A stretch of DNA of 64,000 bases, taken from positions 229,172-293,171 of the forward strand of contig JACKAA010000005.1 in assembly GCA_020635275.1 (NCBI GenBank), in the 5' to 3' direction. The translations under genes were made by a program, and so were the position numbers. Positions within the stretch are counted from its first letter, which is position 1. The number at the start of each line of letters is the position of its first letter. Below the pieces are notes generated by a model. That model did no database searches. It was given only the letters and a program-made list of their open reading frames with translations, and had not been told where the DNA came from. This DNA comes from Ignavibacteriales bacterium (GTDB taxonomy: Bacteria > Bacteroidota > Ignavibacteria > Ignavibacteriales > Melioribacteraceae). Positions 9,362-19,317 of the stretch are shown piece after piece.

Positions 9362-12214
9362 ATGAAAATAAAATATGTAATTGAAAACAATAAGTTTCTT
9401 AACATCATTTTAATTTTTATATCAGTTCTAACTTTTTCTTCTTGTTCTGTAAAAGAAAATAATAATATTCCGGAATGGCCCAAAATCAATAATGAGACAA
9501 AACCATGGACACGATGGTGGTGGCACGGAAGTGCTGTAACGAAAGAAGGTCTTACGTCAAATTTAGAGACAATTGAAGAAGCAGGACTCGGTGGTGTTGA
9601 AATTACACCAATATATGGTGTAAAGGGATTTGAAGATAAGGACATTAGTTTTCTCTCTACCGAATGGATGGAAATATTGAGTTATACTTTGCAAGAAGGA
9701 GAACGGTTAAAATTAGGTGTAGACTTAGCAAATGCATCTGGATGGCCTTTTGGCGGACCTTGGATTACAGCTGATGATGCATGTAAAAATGTAAAATATA
9801 AAATATTTGAATTAAAAGAAGGTGAAAAACTAAAGGATAAGATTGAGTTTATTCAAGAACCGTTGGTAAGAGCAGTCGGTCATAAAGTTGATATATCTGA
9901 AGTGATATTTCCAATTAGTGAAAATAAAAACCTGCAAGAATTGGCTTTAGATCAAGTAAGATTTGAAAAGAAAATTCCACTGCAGACTTTAATTGCGTAT
10001 AATCAACTAAATGAATCAATTGACCTAACAGATAAAGTTGATGAAAATAATATTTTAAATTGGACCGCGTCGAAAGGGGAATGGAAAATTTATGCTGTCT
10101 TTCAAGGATGGCATGGTAAGATGGTTGAACGTGCCGGAAAAGGTGGTGAAGGAAATGTAATTGATCATTTTTCAGAAAGTGCTGCAAAAAAATTCTTAGA
10201 AGTATTTGATAATAATGCAAAAAATATAAGTGTTAATGGATTAAGAACTTTCTTTAATGATTCTTATGAAGTTGATGATGCACTTGGTGAAGCTGATTGG
10301 ACGCCTTTGTTTTTTGAAGAGTTTGAAAAATTAAGAGGTTATAATTTAAAGGATTATTTACCGGCATTGTTTGGCAATGACACTAAAGAAATGAATGCGA
10401 GAGTAATTTGTGATTATCGAGAAACAATTTCTGATTTACTTTTAGAACGTTTTACCAAAGTATGGGGAAACTGGGCAAAAAAATATGGAGCCGGAATTAG
10501 AAATCAAGCTCATGGATCACCTGCAAATATTCTTGATTTATATTCAGCAAGTGATATTCCTGAAACTGAGGGAACCAATCCAATGCGAATAAAAATGGCT
10601 TCATCTGCCGGTCATGTTTCAGGTAAACCATTAATTGCCTGCGAAGCATCGACTTGGCTTGACGAACATTTTCTTTCAAATCTGGCTCAAGTAAAACAAA
10701 ACATAGATAGATATTTTGTAAATGGTGTGAATCACATTGTTTATCACGGAACTCCTTATTCGCCAAAAAATGAAGAATGGCCTGGTTGGATGTTTTATGC
10801 ATCAGTTCATTTTGCTCCAACAAATACCTGGTGGGAAGAATTTAAAACAATAAATTCTTACGTAACAAACTGTCAATCATTTTTACAAAATTCAAAACCT
10901 GCAAATGACATTTTAGTTTATTTCCCAATTTATGATAAATGGTCAGAAATAGGCAGCAGTATGCTGCAGCACTTTGGCAAACCTGAAGAAGACCTGACAA
11001 AGTCGTTAAGTGAGTTTTTGGTTAATAATGGATATACATTTGATTATATATCAGATCGACAAATATTAGATTTGAAGACAATTGATAATAAAATCATTTC
11101 AGATGATTTAGAGTATAAAACAATCATAATTCCTAATTGTAATTATATTCCTTTAAAGACGATTGAAAAAATTATTGATCTGGCAAAAAAAGGTGCTACA
11201 GTAATATTAGAAAATAATTTTCCCAAAGACATTTCCGGTTTTAACAATTTAGAATCAAAACGCAAAAAATATTTAAGTTTGCAGAATAATATTAGTTTTA
11301 CTGAAAATGAAAATCATTCAATAAGTAAAATTAATAAAGGAAAAATAATTAAGGGTGCGGTTGATAAATATATTTTATCTGAAGTAGACGTTTTGCCTGA
11401 AGAATTATCTGAAAATGGTATATGGTTTCATAAAACTAAAAATTTAAATGGTTATAATTATTTCTTAACTAATTGGAGTGAAAAAGATATTGATGGTTGG
11501 ATAAATTTTAATTCCAGTAGTAATGATGCAGTCTGGTTCGATCCCATGCTTAAAAGTGAAGGAAAAGCTAAGATAAGAAATAATTCTGAAGTGTACGTTC
11601 AATTAAAAAAAGGTGAAACTTTAATTCTACAATGGTATGATAATAGCCAAGACATTGATTATTATCCTATTTATCATTCATCTGAAGAAATTATAATGCT
11701 AACTGGAGAGTGGAATATTGAATTTATAAATGGCGGCCCGACTATTCCACAAGCCTATAAGACAAATGAATTAAAATCGTGGACAGAAAAATCTGATGTG
11801 TTAAAAGGTTTTTCCGGAACTGCAAAATATACATTAGTTAATGATATACCGATTGCAGATAGTCATGATTATTTGATTGACTTGGGTGATGTGAAAGAAA
11901 TTGCAACAATATATTTAAATGATAAAAAAATATCAACATTAGTCGGACCGGAATTTAAGACAATCTTGAAAAAAGAATATTTAAAGAAAAAAAATAAATT
12001 AGAAATTTATGTTACCAATTTAATGGCAAATAGAATTATTGATTTAGAAAAAAGGGGAGTAAAATACAAAAAGTTCTACAACATAAATTTTGCTGCTAAA
12101 AAAAGAGAAAATCTTGATGCGGATGGAACTTTTACAGCCAAAAATTGGATGCCTTTAATTTCCGGATTGCTTGGACCAGTAAAATTGATTGAAGTTGAGT
12201 CTGAAATAAACTAA
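9362..12214 (+). CDS. GH106 alpha-L-rhamnosidase lipoprotein
   Basis: A 950-residue protein with a lipoprotein signal (FSSC, Cys28). The N-terminal catalytic half has the GH106 pattern: WTRWWWHGSAVTKEGL (about 48-63), GLGGVEITPIYGV, and LANASGWPFGGPW. The later HGSPANILDLYSASDIPE and ACEASTW segments belong to the same fold. The C-terminal ~150 residues look like a beta-sandwich accessory domain (YLIDLGDVKEIATIYLND) of the kind also found in GH2 proteins. The family releases terminal alpha-L-rhamnose. Released rhamnose would be a substrate for the catabolic operon at 33161-47921, which includes a rhamnulokinase. It ends the + strand cluster; GH94 converges on it after 122 bases. Confidence 0.9.
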   Translation: MKIKYVIENNKFLNIILIFISVLTFSSCSVKENNNIPEWPKINNETKPWTRWWWHGSAVTKEGLTSNLETIEEAGLGGVEITPIYGVKGFEDKDISFLSTEWMEILSYTLQEGERLKLGVDLANASGWPFGGPWITADDACKNVKYKIFELKEGEKLKDKIEFIQEPLVRAVGHKVDISEVIFPISENKNLQELALDQVRFEKKIPLQTLIAYNQLNESIDLTDKVDENNILNWTASKGEWKIYAVFQGWHGKMVERAGKGGEGNVIDHFSESAAKKFLEVFDNNAKNISVNGLRTFFNDSYEVDDALGEADWTPLFFEEFEKLRGYNLKDYLPALFGNDTKEMNARVICDYRETISDLLLERFTKVWGNWAKKYGAGIRNQAHGSPANILDLYSASDIPETEGTNPMRIKMASSAGHVSGKPLIACEASTWLDEHFLSNLAQVKQNIDRYFVNGVNHIVYHGTPYSPKNEEWPGWMFYASVHFAPTNTWWEEFKTINSYVTNCQSFLQNSKPANDILVYFPIYDKWSEIGSSMLQHFGKPEEDLTKSLSEFLVNNGYTFDYISDRQILDLKTIDNKIISDDLEYKTIIIPNCNYIPLKTIEKIIDLAKKGATVILENNFPKDISGFNNLESKRKKYLSLQNNISFTENENHSISKINKGKIIKGAVDKYILSEVDVLPEELSENGIWFHKTKNLNGYNYFLTNWSEKDIDGWINFNSSSNDAVWFDPMLKSEGKAKIRNNSEVYVQLKKGETLILQWYDNSQDIDYYPIYHSSEEIIMLTGEWNIEFINGGPTIPQAYKTNELKSWTEKSDVLKGFSGTAKYTLVNDIPIADSHDYLIDLGDVKEIATIYLNDKKISTLVGPEFKTILKKEYLKKKNKLEIYVTNLMANRIIDLEKRGVKYKKFYNINFAAKKRENLDADGTFTAKNWMPLISGLLGPVKLIEVESEIN

Positions 12215-12336
12215 CATAAATTTCCTTTTATTATAAAAAGACATAAATTAGATAGAAAAATGTTGGAATTGCTCAAACAGTATTAAGTTTGCAATGTATT
12301 AAAAAAGTGTTTCAGTTAAATCCCAAGTTTAAAGTT
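12215..12336. other. Convergent intergenic spacer
   Basis: This 122-base spacer separates the ends of the GH106 gene (+) and the GH94 gene (-). It is A+T-rich with short T runs. No stem strong enough to call a terminator was found. Confidence 0.5.
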
Positions 12337-14772
12337 CTAGCCCATTATAACTTCAATTGTATTTTCACTCCCTTTTTCCATAATAGGAATAATATCTCCT
12401 TCAATCATATTTCCATTCACATAAATTTGCTTAATCCCTTTTGAAATGTGATTTGGATTTTTAACTTCAATATTATACTTAGCATCTCTAAATTTTCTGA
12501 TAATTGTAATTTCATTCCAATCATTAGGAATACAAGGATCAATTTTTAGTCCATTATATTGAGGTTGAATACCTAATATATATTGAGTAATTGCATAATA
12601 ATTCCAAGCAGCAGTTCCGGTTAGCCATGAGTTTTTTGCTTCACCTGGTTTGAAAGCATCTTTCCCAGCAATCATCTGAGAATAAACATAAGGCTCAGTT
12701 TTATGTAATTCACTTATATCTTCCAAATAGGAAGGAGCAATTTTTTTATAGTAATCAAATGCTCTATTTCCATTTCCTAAAATCGTTTCACCAATCATTA
12801 TCCAAGGATTATTGTGACAAAAAATTCCAGCATTCTCTTTGTAACCAGCTGGATAAGTAGAAATTTCTCCCATGTTTATATAATACTTTGTAAATGCCGG
12901 ATTGTTTAAAACAATTCCATAATCACAATCCAAATATTTTTTTACTGAATCCAAAGCTTGTTTGGCTCTTCCATCATCAATACCAATTTTTGCCATTGTG
13001 CAGAATCCTTGAGATTCAATAAAGATCTTTCCTTCTTGATTTTCATTACTGCCAATTTTTTCTCCAAAATAATCATACGCACGTAAAAACCAATCTCCGT
13101 CCCAACCAAATAAATCAATTGCAGATTTCATTTGCTCAATATGTTTCAATGCCTCATTTGCTACTTCTAATTTGTCGATTTTCTTGCAAAGCTCAGCAAA
13201 TTCATTTCCATAAAGTACGAACATACCAGCAATCAGTACTGATTCAGCTACTCCATCTTTTTTATTTTCTGTTGTCTGAAATGACTCATCTGGATTTTTA
13301 GAAAAACAATTCAGATTTAAACAATCGTTCCAATCAGCTCTTCCAATTAATGGCAACTTATGAGGACCCAAATTATTTACAACATGATAAAATGATCTCT
13401 TTAAATGCTCAAATAAAGATGCAGATTTGGTTACATCATTATCAAATGGAACCTGCTCATCTAAAATTTCCCAATCTCCGGTTTCTTTAATATAAGCTGT
13501 TGTTGAGAGAATTAACCAGAGCGGATCATCATTGAAATTGCCTCCAATAGCATTATTACCTTTTTTAGTTAACGGCTGGTATTGATGATAAGCTCCTCCA
13601 TCTTCAAATTGAGTAGCTGCAATATCTAAAATTCTTTCTCTTGCCTTTTCCGGAATTTGATGAACAAATCCTATTAGATCTTGATTGGAATCTCTAAAAC
13701 CCATTCCACGTCCAATGCCGCTTTCAAAGTATGAGGCACTTCTAGACATATTAAAAGTAATCATGCATTGATATTGATTCCAAATATTTACCATGCGGTC
13801 TAATTTTTCATCATGACTTTTAACTTGGTAAACTGAAAGTAGTGAATCCCAATAACTCTTTAAATTATCAAAAGCTTCATTTACTGCGGCTGGTGTTGAA
13901 AATTTATTTACTATATCTAATGCCTTTTCTTTATTTATTATTCCTTTTGATTCCCATTTTTTTTCATCTTCATTTTCAACATAGCCAAGAATAAAAATTA
14001 ATTCTTTTTCTTCATTTGGAGCAAGAGTAATTTCAAGATGATGTGAAGCAATTGGTGACCACCCATGTGCTAATGAATTTTTTGATTTTCCTTCAACAAC
14101 TACATCCGGTTTTTCAAAACCATTATATAGGCCAATAAAAGAATCTCTATCAGTATCAAAACCATTTATTTCTGAATTAACAGAATAAAATGCAAAATGA
14201 TTTCTGCGTTCTTTATATTCTGTTTTGTGGTATATTACAGAATCCAAAACTTCGACTTCACCGGTTGAAAAATTTCTTTGAAAATTTGTTTGATCATCTT
14301 GAGCATTCCATAAAGCAAACTCAATGAAAGAAAACAATTTTATTGTTTTCGTATTTTTATCCAAATTTTTAATTCTTACTTTTTGGATCTCACAGTTATT
14401 ATCTAAAGGAACAAAAAACAATACTTCAGTACTTATTGAATTACGCATACTGCTAATAATAGTATACCCTAATCCATGTCTGCATAAATAATCTTCAATA
14501 TCAGCTTTAACCGGTTTCCAACCAGGAGACCAAAAATCATTTCCATCTTTTATATAAAAATATTTTCCGCCATTATCTATTGGAACATTATTATATCTAA
14601 ATCGAGTAATTCTTCTTAAAAGTGCATCTTTATAAAAAGTGTAACCTCCTGCACTATTAGATATCAGAGAAAAAAACTGATCATTACCTAAATAATTTAT
14701 CCATGGATATGGAGTTTTATAATTGTTAATCACATATTCTTTAAATGTATCATCAAAATAACCAAACTTCAT
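12337..14772 (-). CDS. GH94 cellobiose phosphorylase-like, cytosolic
   Basis: 811 residues with no signal peptide, the usual length of cellobiose phosphorylases. The N-terminal beta domain starts with the characteristic MKFGYFDD. The (alpha/alpha)6 domain contains SGIGRGMGFRDSNQDL (about 351-366), GGAYHQYQPLT and GRADWNDCLN, with the catalytic acid Asp483 in WNDC. The reaction is reversible phosphorolysis of a beta-glucosyl disaccharide to alpha-glucose-1-phosphate plus sugar, saving ATP. Cellobiose is the best guess; laminaribiose or chitobiose specificity cannot be excluded by eye. The start is supported by GAGGAG a few bases upstream of the ATG on the minus strand. It is divergent from the GH130 gene, with a 238-base shared upstream region. 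Confidence 0.88.
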   Translation of the reverse strand: MKFGYFDDTFKEYVINNYKTPYPWINYLGNDQFFSLISNSAGGYTFYKDALLRRITRFRYNNVPIDNGGKYFYIKDGNDFWSPGWKPVKADIEDYLCRHGLGYTIISSMRNSISTEVLFFVPLDNNCEIQKVRIKNLDKNTKTIKLFSFIEFALWNAQDDQTNFQRNFSTGEVEVLDSVIYHKTEYKERRNHFAFYSVNSEINGFDTDRDSFIGLYNGFEKPDVVVEGKSKNSLAHGWSPIASHHLEITLAPNEEKELIFILGYVENEDEKKWESKGIINKEKALDIVNKFSTPAAVNEAFDNLKSYWDSLLSVYQVKSHDEKLDRMVNIWNQYQCMITFNMSRSASYFESGIGRGMGFRDSNQDLIGFVHQIPEKARERILDIAATQFEDGGAYHQYQPLTKKGNNAIGGNFNDDPLWLILSTTAYIKETGDWEILDEQVPFDNDVTKSASLFEHLKRSFYHVVNNLGPHKLPLIGRADWNDCLNLNCFSKNPDESFQTTENKKDGVAESVLIAGMFVLYGNEFAELCKKIDKLEVANEALKHIEQMKSAIDLFGWDGDWFLRAYDYFGEKIGSNENQEGKIFIESQGFCTMAKIGIDDGRAKQALDSVKKYLDCDYGIVLNNPAFTKYYINMGEISTYPAGYKENAGIFCHNNPWIMIGETILGNGNRAFDYYKKIAPSYLEDISELHKTEPYVYSQMIAGKDAFKPGEAKNSWLTGTAAWNYYAITQYILGIQPQYNGLKIDPCIPNDWNEITIIRKFRDAKYNIEVKNPNHISKGIKQIYVNGNMIEGDIIPIMEKGSENTIEVIMG

Positions 14773-15010
14773 ATTCTCCTCAATATTTTATCAGATTGAT
14801 AAAGCTATATCATAAGAATAAATAAATTTTGCAATAGCTTTTAAAATTTTTTAAGAATTACAACAACATAGATTCTTAGAGTTGAGCTTATTCAAATTAA
14901 TTTAATAGAATACATTTTGCTTAAGTCATAAATAATTAACAAATTGCTAATGACAACTGCGCATGTATTGTTCCAATATATTTTGTTAAAAATTACTTAA
15001 GGAAATATAA
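14773..15010. promoter_or_regulatory. Shared divergent upstream region of GH94 and GH130
   Basis: This 238-base gap must hold the promoters for both phosphorylase genes. It contains a GAGGAG ribosome site for GH94 next to 14773 (minus strand), AAGGA before the GH130 ATG, and a 6-bp inverted repeat TTTATC-5-GATAAA at 14787-14803. The latter is a weak operator candidate. No promoter elements could be assigned with confidence. Confidence 0.4.
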
Positions 15011-16006
15011 ATGAGAAAAACAATTAATGGAAATTCACTTCCAAATATTCCATGGGAAGAAAAACCAAAAGAGTGTTCAGATGTAATTTGGAGATTTTCT
15101 GGAAATCCAATTATTGATAGGAATCCAGTACCAAAAGCTGCAAGAGTTTATAACAGTGCCATTGTTCCATATAAAGGCGAATTTGCCGGAGTTTTTAGAG
15201 CTGATCAAAAAAATGGTCGTGCAACATTATTTGCGGGTTTTAGTAAAGATGCAATTAAGATAAATTTAGATCAAGATCCAATTGAATGGATTAATGAAGA
15301 TGGAACGCCAAATCCTACAAGTTTTGCATATGATCCGCGTGTAGTTAATATTGATGATACATATTATATTCTTTGGTGTGATGATATGAACGGTCCTTCC
15401 ATCGGGTTAGGAAGAACAATAGATTTTAAAACTTTTATTCGCCTTTCAAATCCATTAATGCCATATAATAGAAATGGAGTATTATTTCCGCGCAAAATAA
15501 ATGGAAAATATATGCTCTTGAGCAGGCCAAGCGATACTGGACATACTCCGTTTGGTGATATTTTTATTAGCGAAAGTCCGGATTTAGTTTATTGGGGAAA
15601 TCACAAACATTTAATGAGTAAGGGTGGAAAAGGCTGGTGGCAAGGAACAAAAATAGGTGCTGGTCCAATTCCTATTGAAACAAATGAAGGCTGGCTTTTA
15701 TTTTATCATGGAGTATCCGGAACTTGTAATGGTTTTGTTTATAGTTTTGGTGCCGTCATTTTAGACTTAGATCAACCTAGTAAAGTATTGTATAGGACAC
15801 GAGATTATTTATTGACTCCGGAAAAGGATTATGAATCTGTTGGCTTTGTTCCCAACGTTGTTTTCCCTTGTGCTAACTTATTTGATGCTGATACTGGTAG
15901 AATTGCAATTTATTATGGCGCTGCTGATACTTACACAGCAATTGCATTTACTCAAGTAGATGAATTAATTCAATATGTAAAGAACAACTCTGAAGTAATT
16001 ATTTAA
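15011..16006 (+). CDS. GH130 beta-mannoside phosphorylase-like, cytosolic
   Basis: 331 residues, no signal peptide. The five-bladed propeller of GH130 shows FSGNPIIDRNPVPKAARVYN (29-48), GVFRADQKNGR, and AYDPRVVNIDD with the family's proton-donor Asp at 108, followed by PCANLFDADTGRIAIYYGAADT near the C-terminus. Family members phosphorolyse beta-mannosides to alpha-mannose-1-phosphate; some subfamilies act on beta-1,4-mannooligosaccharides or mannosyl-glucose, and a few are hydrolases. Retained basic phosphate-binding residues and the cytosolic location favour a phosphorylase. Divergent placement beside GH94 suggests the two process short gluco/manno-oligosaccharides after uptake, for example from glucomannan. 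AAGGA lies 8 bases upstream of the start. Confidence 0.87.
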   Translation: MRKTINGNSLPNIPWEEKPKECSDVIWRFSGNPIIDRNPVPKAARVYNSAIVPYKGEFAGVFRADQKNGRATLFAGFSKDAIKINLDQDPIEWINEDGTPNPTSFAYDPRVVNIDDTYYILWCDDMNGPSIGLGRTIDFKTFIRLSNPLMPYNRNGVLFPRKINGKYMLLSRPSDTGHTPFGDIFISESPDLVYWGNHKHLMSKGGKGWWQGTKIGAGPIPIETNEGWLLFYHGVSGTCNGFVYSFGAVILDLDQPSKVLYRTRDYLLTPEKDYESVGFVPNVVFPCANLFDADTGRIAIYYGAADTYTAIAFTQVDELIQYVKNNSEVII

Positions 16007-16384
16007 TACTTAAAAAAAAAGAAAAGGATTATTAGAAAAGTTTGTGTCATTTGTTTTACAGTAAGTAAGTCGGTACTTTTATTTAATATATTCACTAGAA
16101 TTTTCCAATTTAATTTTATAAAAAAAATAATTACGACCTACCTATTTATTAATATTAACTAATTTAAAATTTTATTAGATATTTGTAAAGAATTTTATTA
16201 AATTGCCGATAATTTAAGACATAGTGTCGTTTTAGGATTGTTTTAAATTCATACCAAAATAATTTTTGAATGATATTATTATAATGATTTATTCATTACA
16301 GAAGTTTAGGGGAAAGTTATTCAGAAAAACTCCCTTTATTTAATTAATTATTCATTAAACAAACATACTACTTAGCGATATAAA
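16007..16384. other. 378-base intergenic region without a gene
   Basis: Very A+T-rich. It separates the GH130 gene from the CheB/CheR gene. The only structures noticed are the small inverted repeat GACA-TAG-TGTC near 16219 and an imperfect G-run/C-run pairing around 16310-16341. Neither is strong enough to call. It presumably holds the promoter of the CheB/CheR gene. No RNA gene was recognised. Confidence 0.4.
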
Positions 16385-19249
16385 ATGAATGAAAAAGAAA
16401 AATTTTATGTTGTTGCTATTGGTGCATCTGCTGGTGGATTAAAAGCACTTGAAGATTTTTTCTCAAATGTCCCCTCAGATACAGGAATGGCTTTTATTGT
16501 AATTCAGCATCTATCACCTGATTATAAAAGCTTGATGGTGGAACTACTTTCAAAAAAAACAAATATGAAAGTATTAAGAGCAGAAAATGAAATGCCAATT
16601 ATTAAAAATAGGGTTTATCTAATACCTCCCAAAATGAATATGAGTGTTTATCAAAGTCATTTAATTTTATCAGAACAAGATCATCATCATGGAATCAACC
16701 TACCTATTGATATTTTCTTTAAATCTTTAGCTAAAGATGCTGGTGAAATGGCAATGGGAGTTATTTTATCTGGTACAGGTAGTGATGGGACCAGTGGATT
16801 GAAAGATATTAAAGAAAACGGTGGTCTGGTAATAGTTCAGGATCCAGAATCTGCTCAATTTGATGGAATGCCTCGAAGTGCAATTAATACTGAATTGGTA
16901 GATTTTATTCTTCCACCAGAAGAAATTGCTGATAAATTAATAACCTATGCAAACTCACTTCCAATAAGTATAGAAGAAAAATCTAAATTATTATCCTCTA
17001 AACAAGATGGATTGTTAAGAATATTTTCATTGATTAGAGATAAACACAAAATTGATTATTCATATTATAAAATGAGTACAATGGTTCGACGTATTGAAAG
17101 AAGAATGTACCTTAATCAAATTGGCGATTTGCAAGAGTATATAAGATATTTAGAAAAAAATTCAAGAGAAGTCAGTTCTCTGTGTCGTGATCTTCTAATA
17201 GGAGTAACAAGTTTTTTTAGAGATGATGAAGCATTTTCAGTTCTTGAAAAAGATATCATTCCTCAGCTTATACAAAAAAATGAAAATAAGGAAATTCGCG
17301 TTTGGGTTGCAGGATGTTCTTCAGGTGAAGAGGCTTACTCAGTCGCGATACTTTTTAATGAATACCTTGAAAAAAATGGAAATAAAGTTCAAGTTAAAAT
17401 TTTTGCTACTGATGTTGATCAAGAATCTGTAATAAAAGCAGGTAATGGTTTGTATGTTGATAGTATCTTAAATGAAGTAAATGAACAAAGAATGAGTAAA
17501 TATTTTTTGAAGCTTGATGTTGGTTTTAAAATTTCTCGTAAAATACGAGAAATGGTTGTTTTTGCAAAGCATAATTTGGTTAAAGATCCACCTTTCCCAA
17601 ATATTGATTTAATAACATGCAGAAATCTTTTAATATATCTTCAGCCATCTCTTCAAAATAAGGTTTTTGATTACTTCAATTTTTCTTTGAACGAAGGAGG
17701 TTATCTTTTCTTAGGATCGAGTGAATCTATTGGAGATTATTCAGAATATTTTGAAACAATAAATCATAAATGGAAGATCTATCAATCTCGAGGCAAACCT
17801 TCCAGAATAGATTTAAATAGAATTAGTGTTTCGTTACAATCAAATAAAATATCTAGAGGAGAGAGTAACCCTAGAACAGGATTTTATACAACGCATGATG
17901 AAGAAAGAATATTAAACAGATTCTTGGATAGTACTTATGAAAGATTTTTGCCACTATCAATTATTATAAATGATAGAAGTGAAGTTCTACATATTATTGG
18001 TGATGCTTCTAAGTTTTTAAGATTTCCAACAGGAAAATTAACTAACAATATTTCAAAATTAATTAACAAAGACTTGGAAGTACCGATTTCTACTGCTATT
18101 CAAAAGCTTTTTATAAAATCTGAAGAAATAATATATAATAATATTAAAATCAAATCCGAAGACGAAGTAGAAATATATAATCTAAAATTTATTTTACTAA
18201 ATGGTAAAAAACATCAAGAGCAATTAGGAGCAATATTTTTTGAAAAGATTAGTGAAATCAAAGAAACGGATGTTTCAAATGAACTGAATAACCTAGATAT
18301 AGGTGAACAAGCTTCACAAAGAATAAGTGATCTTGAACAAGAACTTCAGTTTACGAAAGAGAACTTGCAAGCAACAATTGAGGAATTAGAAACTTCAAAT
18401 GAAGAATTACAAGCAGCAAATGAAGAATTATTAGCAAGTAATGAAGAACTTCAAAGTACAAATGAGGAACTTCAGTCAGTTAATGAAGAACTTCATACTG
18501 TTAATTCGGAACATCAAACTAAAATATTAGAATTAACTGAATTAAATAATGATATAGAAAATTTAATTAACAGTCTTCAACTTGCAGTTGTATTCTTTGA
18601 TGATAATCTTGAATTAAGAAAATTTACTCCTAAAGCCTGTGAGATATTAAAAATTAATGAAACCGATCTTGGAAGAAGTTTTGAAGATATTTTATTTAGA
18701 TGGGAAAGGCCAAATCTCTGTGGTTTAATAGAACAAGTTCATTTTACTGGAGAAAATCTAACAACAGAATTTTCGTTAAATAATAATTACTATATAGTTG
18801 GGGTTAAACCTTATTTAATTTCATCAGATTCTCAATCAGGTGTTACATTATCTATTGTTGAAGTTACAGAATTACATGGGATTGAGGATAAACTTATAAA
18901 AAGTGATAAATGGTTAAAACAAACTGCAACTCTTGCAAATATTGGCGGATGGGAAATTGATTTAGAAAAAAATAGAATTCACCTGCTTGATGAAACAAAC
19001 AATATATATGAGATTGATAAAAAAAATGAACTAAATATTGAGAAAATGTTGAATTTCTATACAAAGAATGATAGAGCTATTTTAAAAAAATCAATATTTG
19101 ATTGTATGGAAAAAGGAACCAATTTTGATCTAAACTTGCAAATTGTTACTCAAAATGCAACAAATAAAAATGTTAGGATTATTGGTAAAGCTGAAGTTAA
19201 AGATAATGAAATATTAAGAGTATATGGTGTTGTGCAACATTTGAAATAG
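16385..19249 (+). CDS. CheB-CheR hybrid with coiled coil and PAS domains
   Basis: 954 residues, cytosolic. Residues 1-190 are a CheB methylesterase domain with an intact triad: Ser15 in GASAGG, His42 in QHLSP, Asp134 in GTGSDG. The CheB receiver domain is absent. Residues ~205-480 are a CheR methyltransferase (FFRDDEAF, VWVAGCSSGEEAYS, DLITCRNLLIYL). A glutamate-rich coiled coil follows (about 646-735). Two PAS-like domains (about 735-835 and 845-954) end the protein. It lacks any kinase or receiver domain, although related hybrids often carry a histidine kinase. No chemoreceptor or CheA/CheW gene is nearby, so a role in classical chemotaxis is doubtful. It probably works with the multi-PAS protein encoded 68 bases downstream, perhaps by modifying a receptor elsewhere. 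Confidence 0.88.
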   Translation: MNEKEKFYVVAIGASAGGLKALEDFFSNVPSDTGMAFIVIQHLSPDYKSLMVELLSKKTNMKVLRAENEMPIIKNRVYLIPPKMNMSVYQSHLILSEQDHHHGINLPIDIFFKSLAKDAGEMAMGVILSGTGSDGTSGLKDIKENGGLVIVQDPESAQFDGMPRSAINTELVDFILPPEEIADKLITYANSLPISIEEKSKLLSSKQDGLLRIFSLIRDKHKIDYSYYKMSTMVRRIERRMYLNQIGDLQEYIRYLEKNSREVSSLCRDLLIGVTSFFRDDEAFSVLEKDIIPQLIQKNENKEIRVWVAGCSSGEEAYSVAILFNEYLEKNGNKVQVKIFATDVDQESVIKAGNGLYVDSILNEVNEQRMSKYFLKLDVGFKISRKIREMVVFAKHNLVKDPPFPNIDLITCRNLLIYLQPSLQNKVFDYFNFSLNEGGYLFLGSSESIGDYSEYFETINHKWKIYQSRGKPSRIDLNRISVSLQSNKISRGESNPRTGFYTTHDEERILNRFLDSTYERFLPLSIIINDRSEVLHIIGDASKFLRFPTGKLTNNISKLINKDLEVPISTAIQKLFIKSEEIIYNNIKIKSEDEVEIYNLKFILLNGKKHQEQLGAIFFEKISEIKETDVSNELNNLDIGEQASQRISDLEQELQFTKENLQATIEELETSNEELQAANEELLASNEELQSTNEELQSVNEELHTVNSEHQTKILELTELNNDIENLINSLQLAVVFFDDNLELRKFTPKACEILKINETDLGRSFEDILFRWERPNLCGLIEQVHFTGENLTTEFSLNNNYYIVGVKPYLISSDSQSGVTLSIVEVTELHGIEDKLIKSDKWLKQTATLANIGGWEIDLEKNRIHLLDETNNIYEIDKKNELNIEKMLNFYTKNDRAILKKSIFDCMEKGTNFDLNLQIVTQNATNKNVRIIGKAEVKDNEILRVYGVVQHLK
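18398..18502 (+). repeat. Five 21-base heptad-encoding units in the CheB/CheR coiled coil
   Basis: Five consecutive 21-base units begin at 18398, 18419, 18440, 18461 and 18482. Each encodes NEEL plus three variable residues (672-706 of the protein), giving perfect heptad periodicity with Leu at a fixed position. This is the rigid signalling helix between CheR and the PAS domain. Codons differ between units (gaa/gag, tta/ctt), so it is an old protein-level repeat and not a recent slippage tract. Confidence 0.85.
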
Positions 19250-19317
19250 ATTTTAATAAAACCAAGTTAAAACCGATAAAATATTTAAGAACTTAATCCT
19301 AAAAAAGGATATAACTA

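Noticed and set aside
16070..16090. GTAAGTAAGTCGGTAC as a third LacI operator
   Set aside because: It shares TAAG words with the operator but is not palindromic around CG and lacks the ACAC/GTGT core.
18398..18502. Tandem 21-base repeat as a mobile or phase-variable tract
   Set aside because: Units differ in codon choice and variable residues; it encodes a regular coiled coil found in this protein family.
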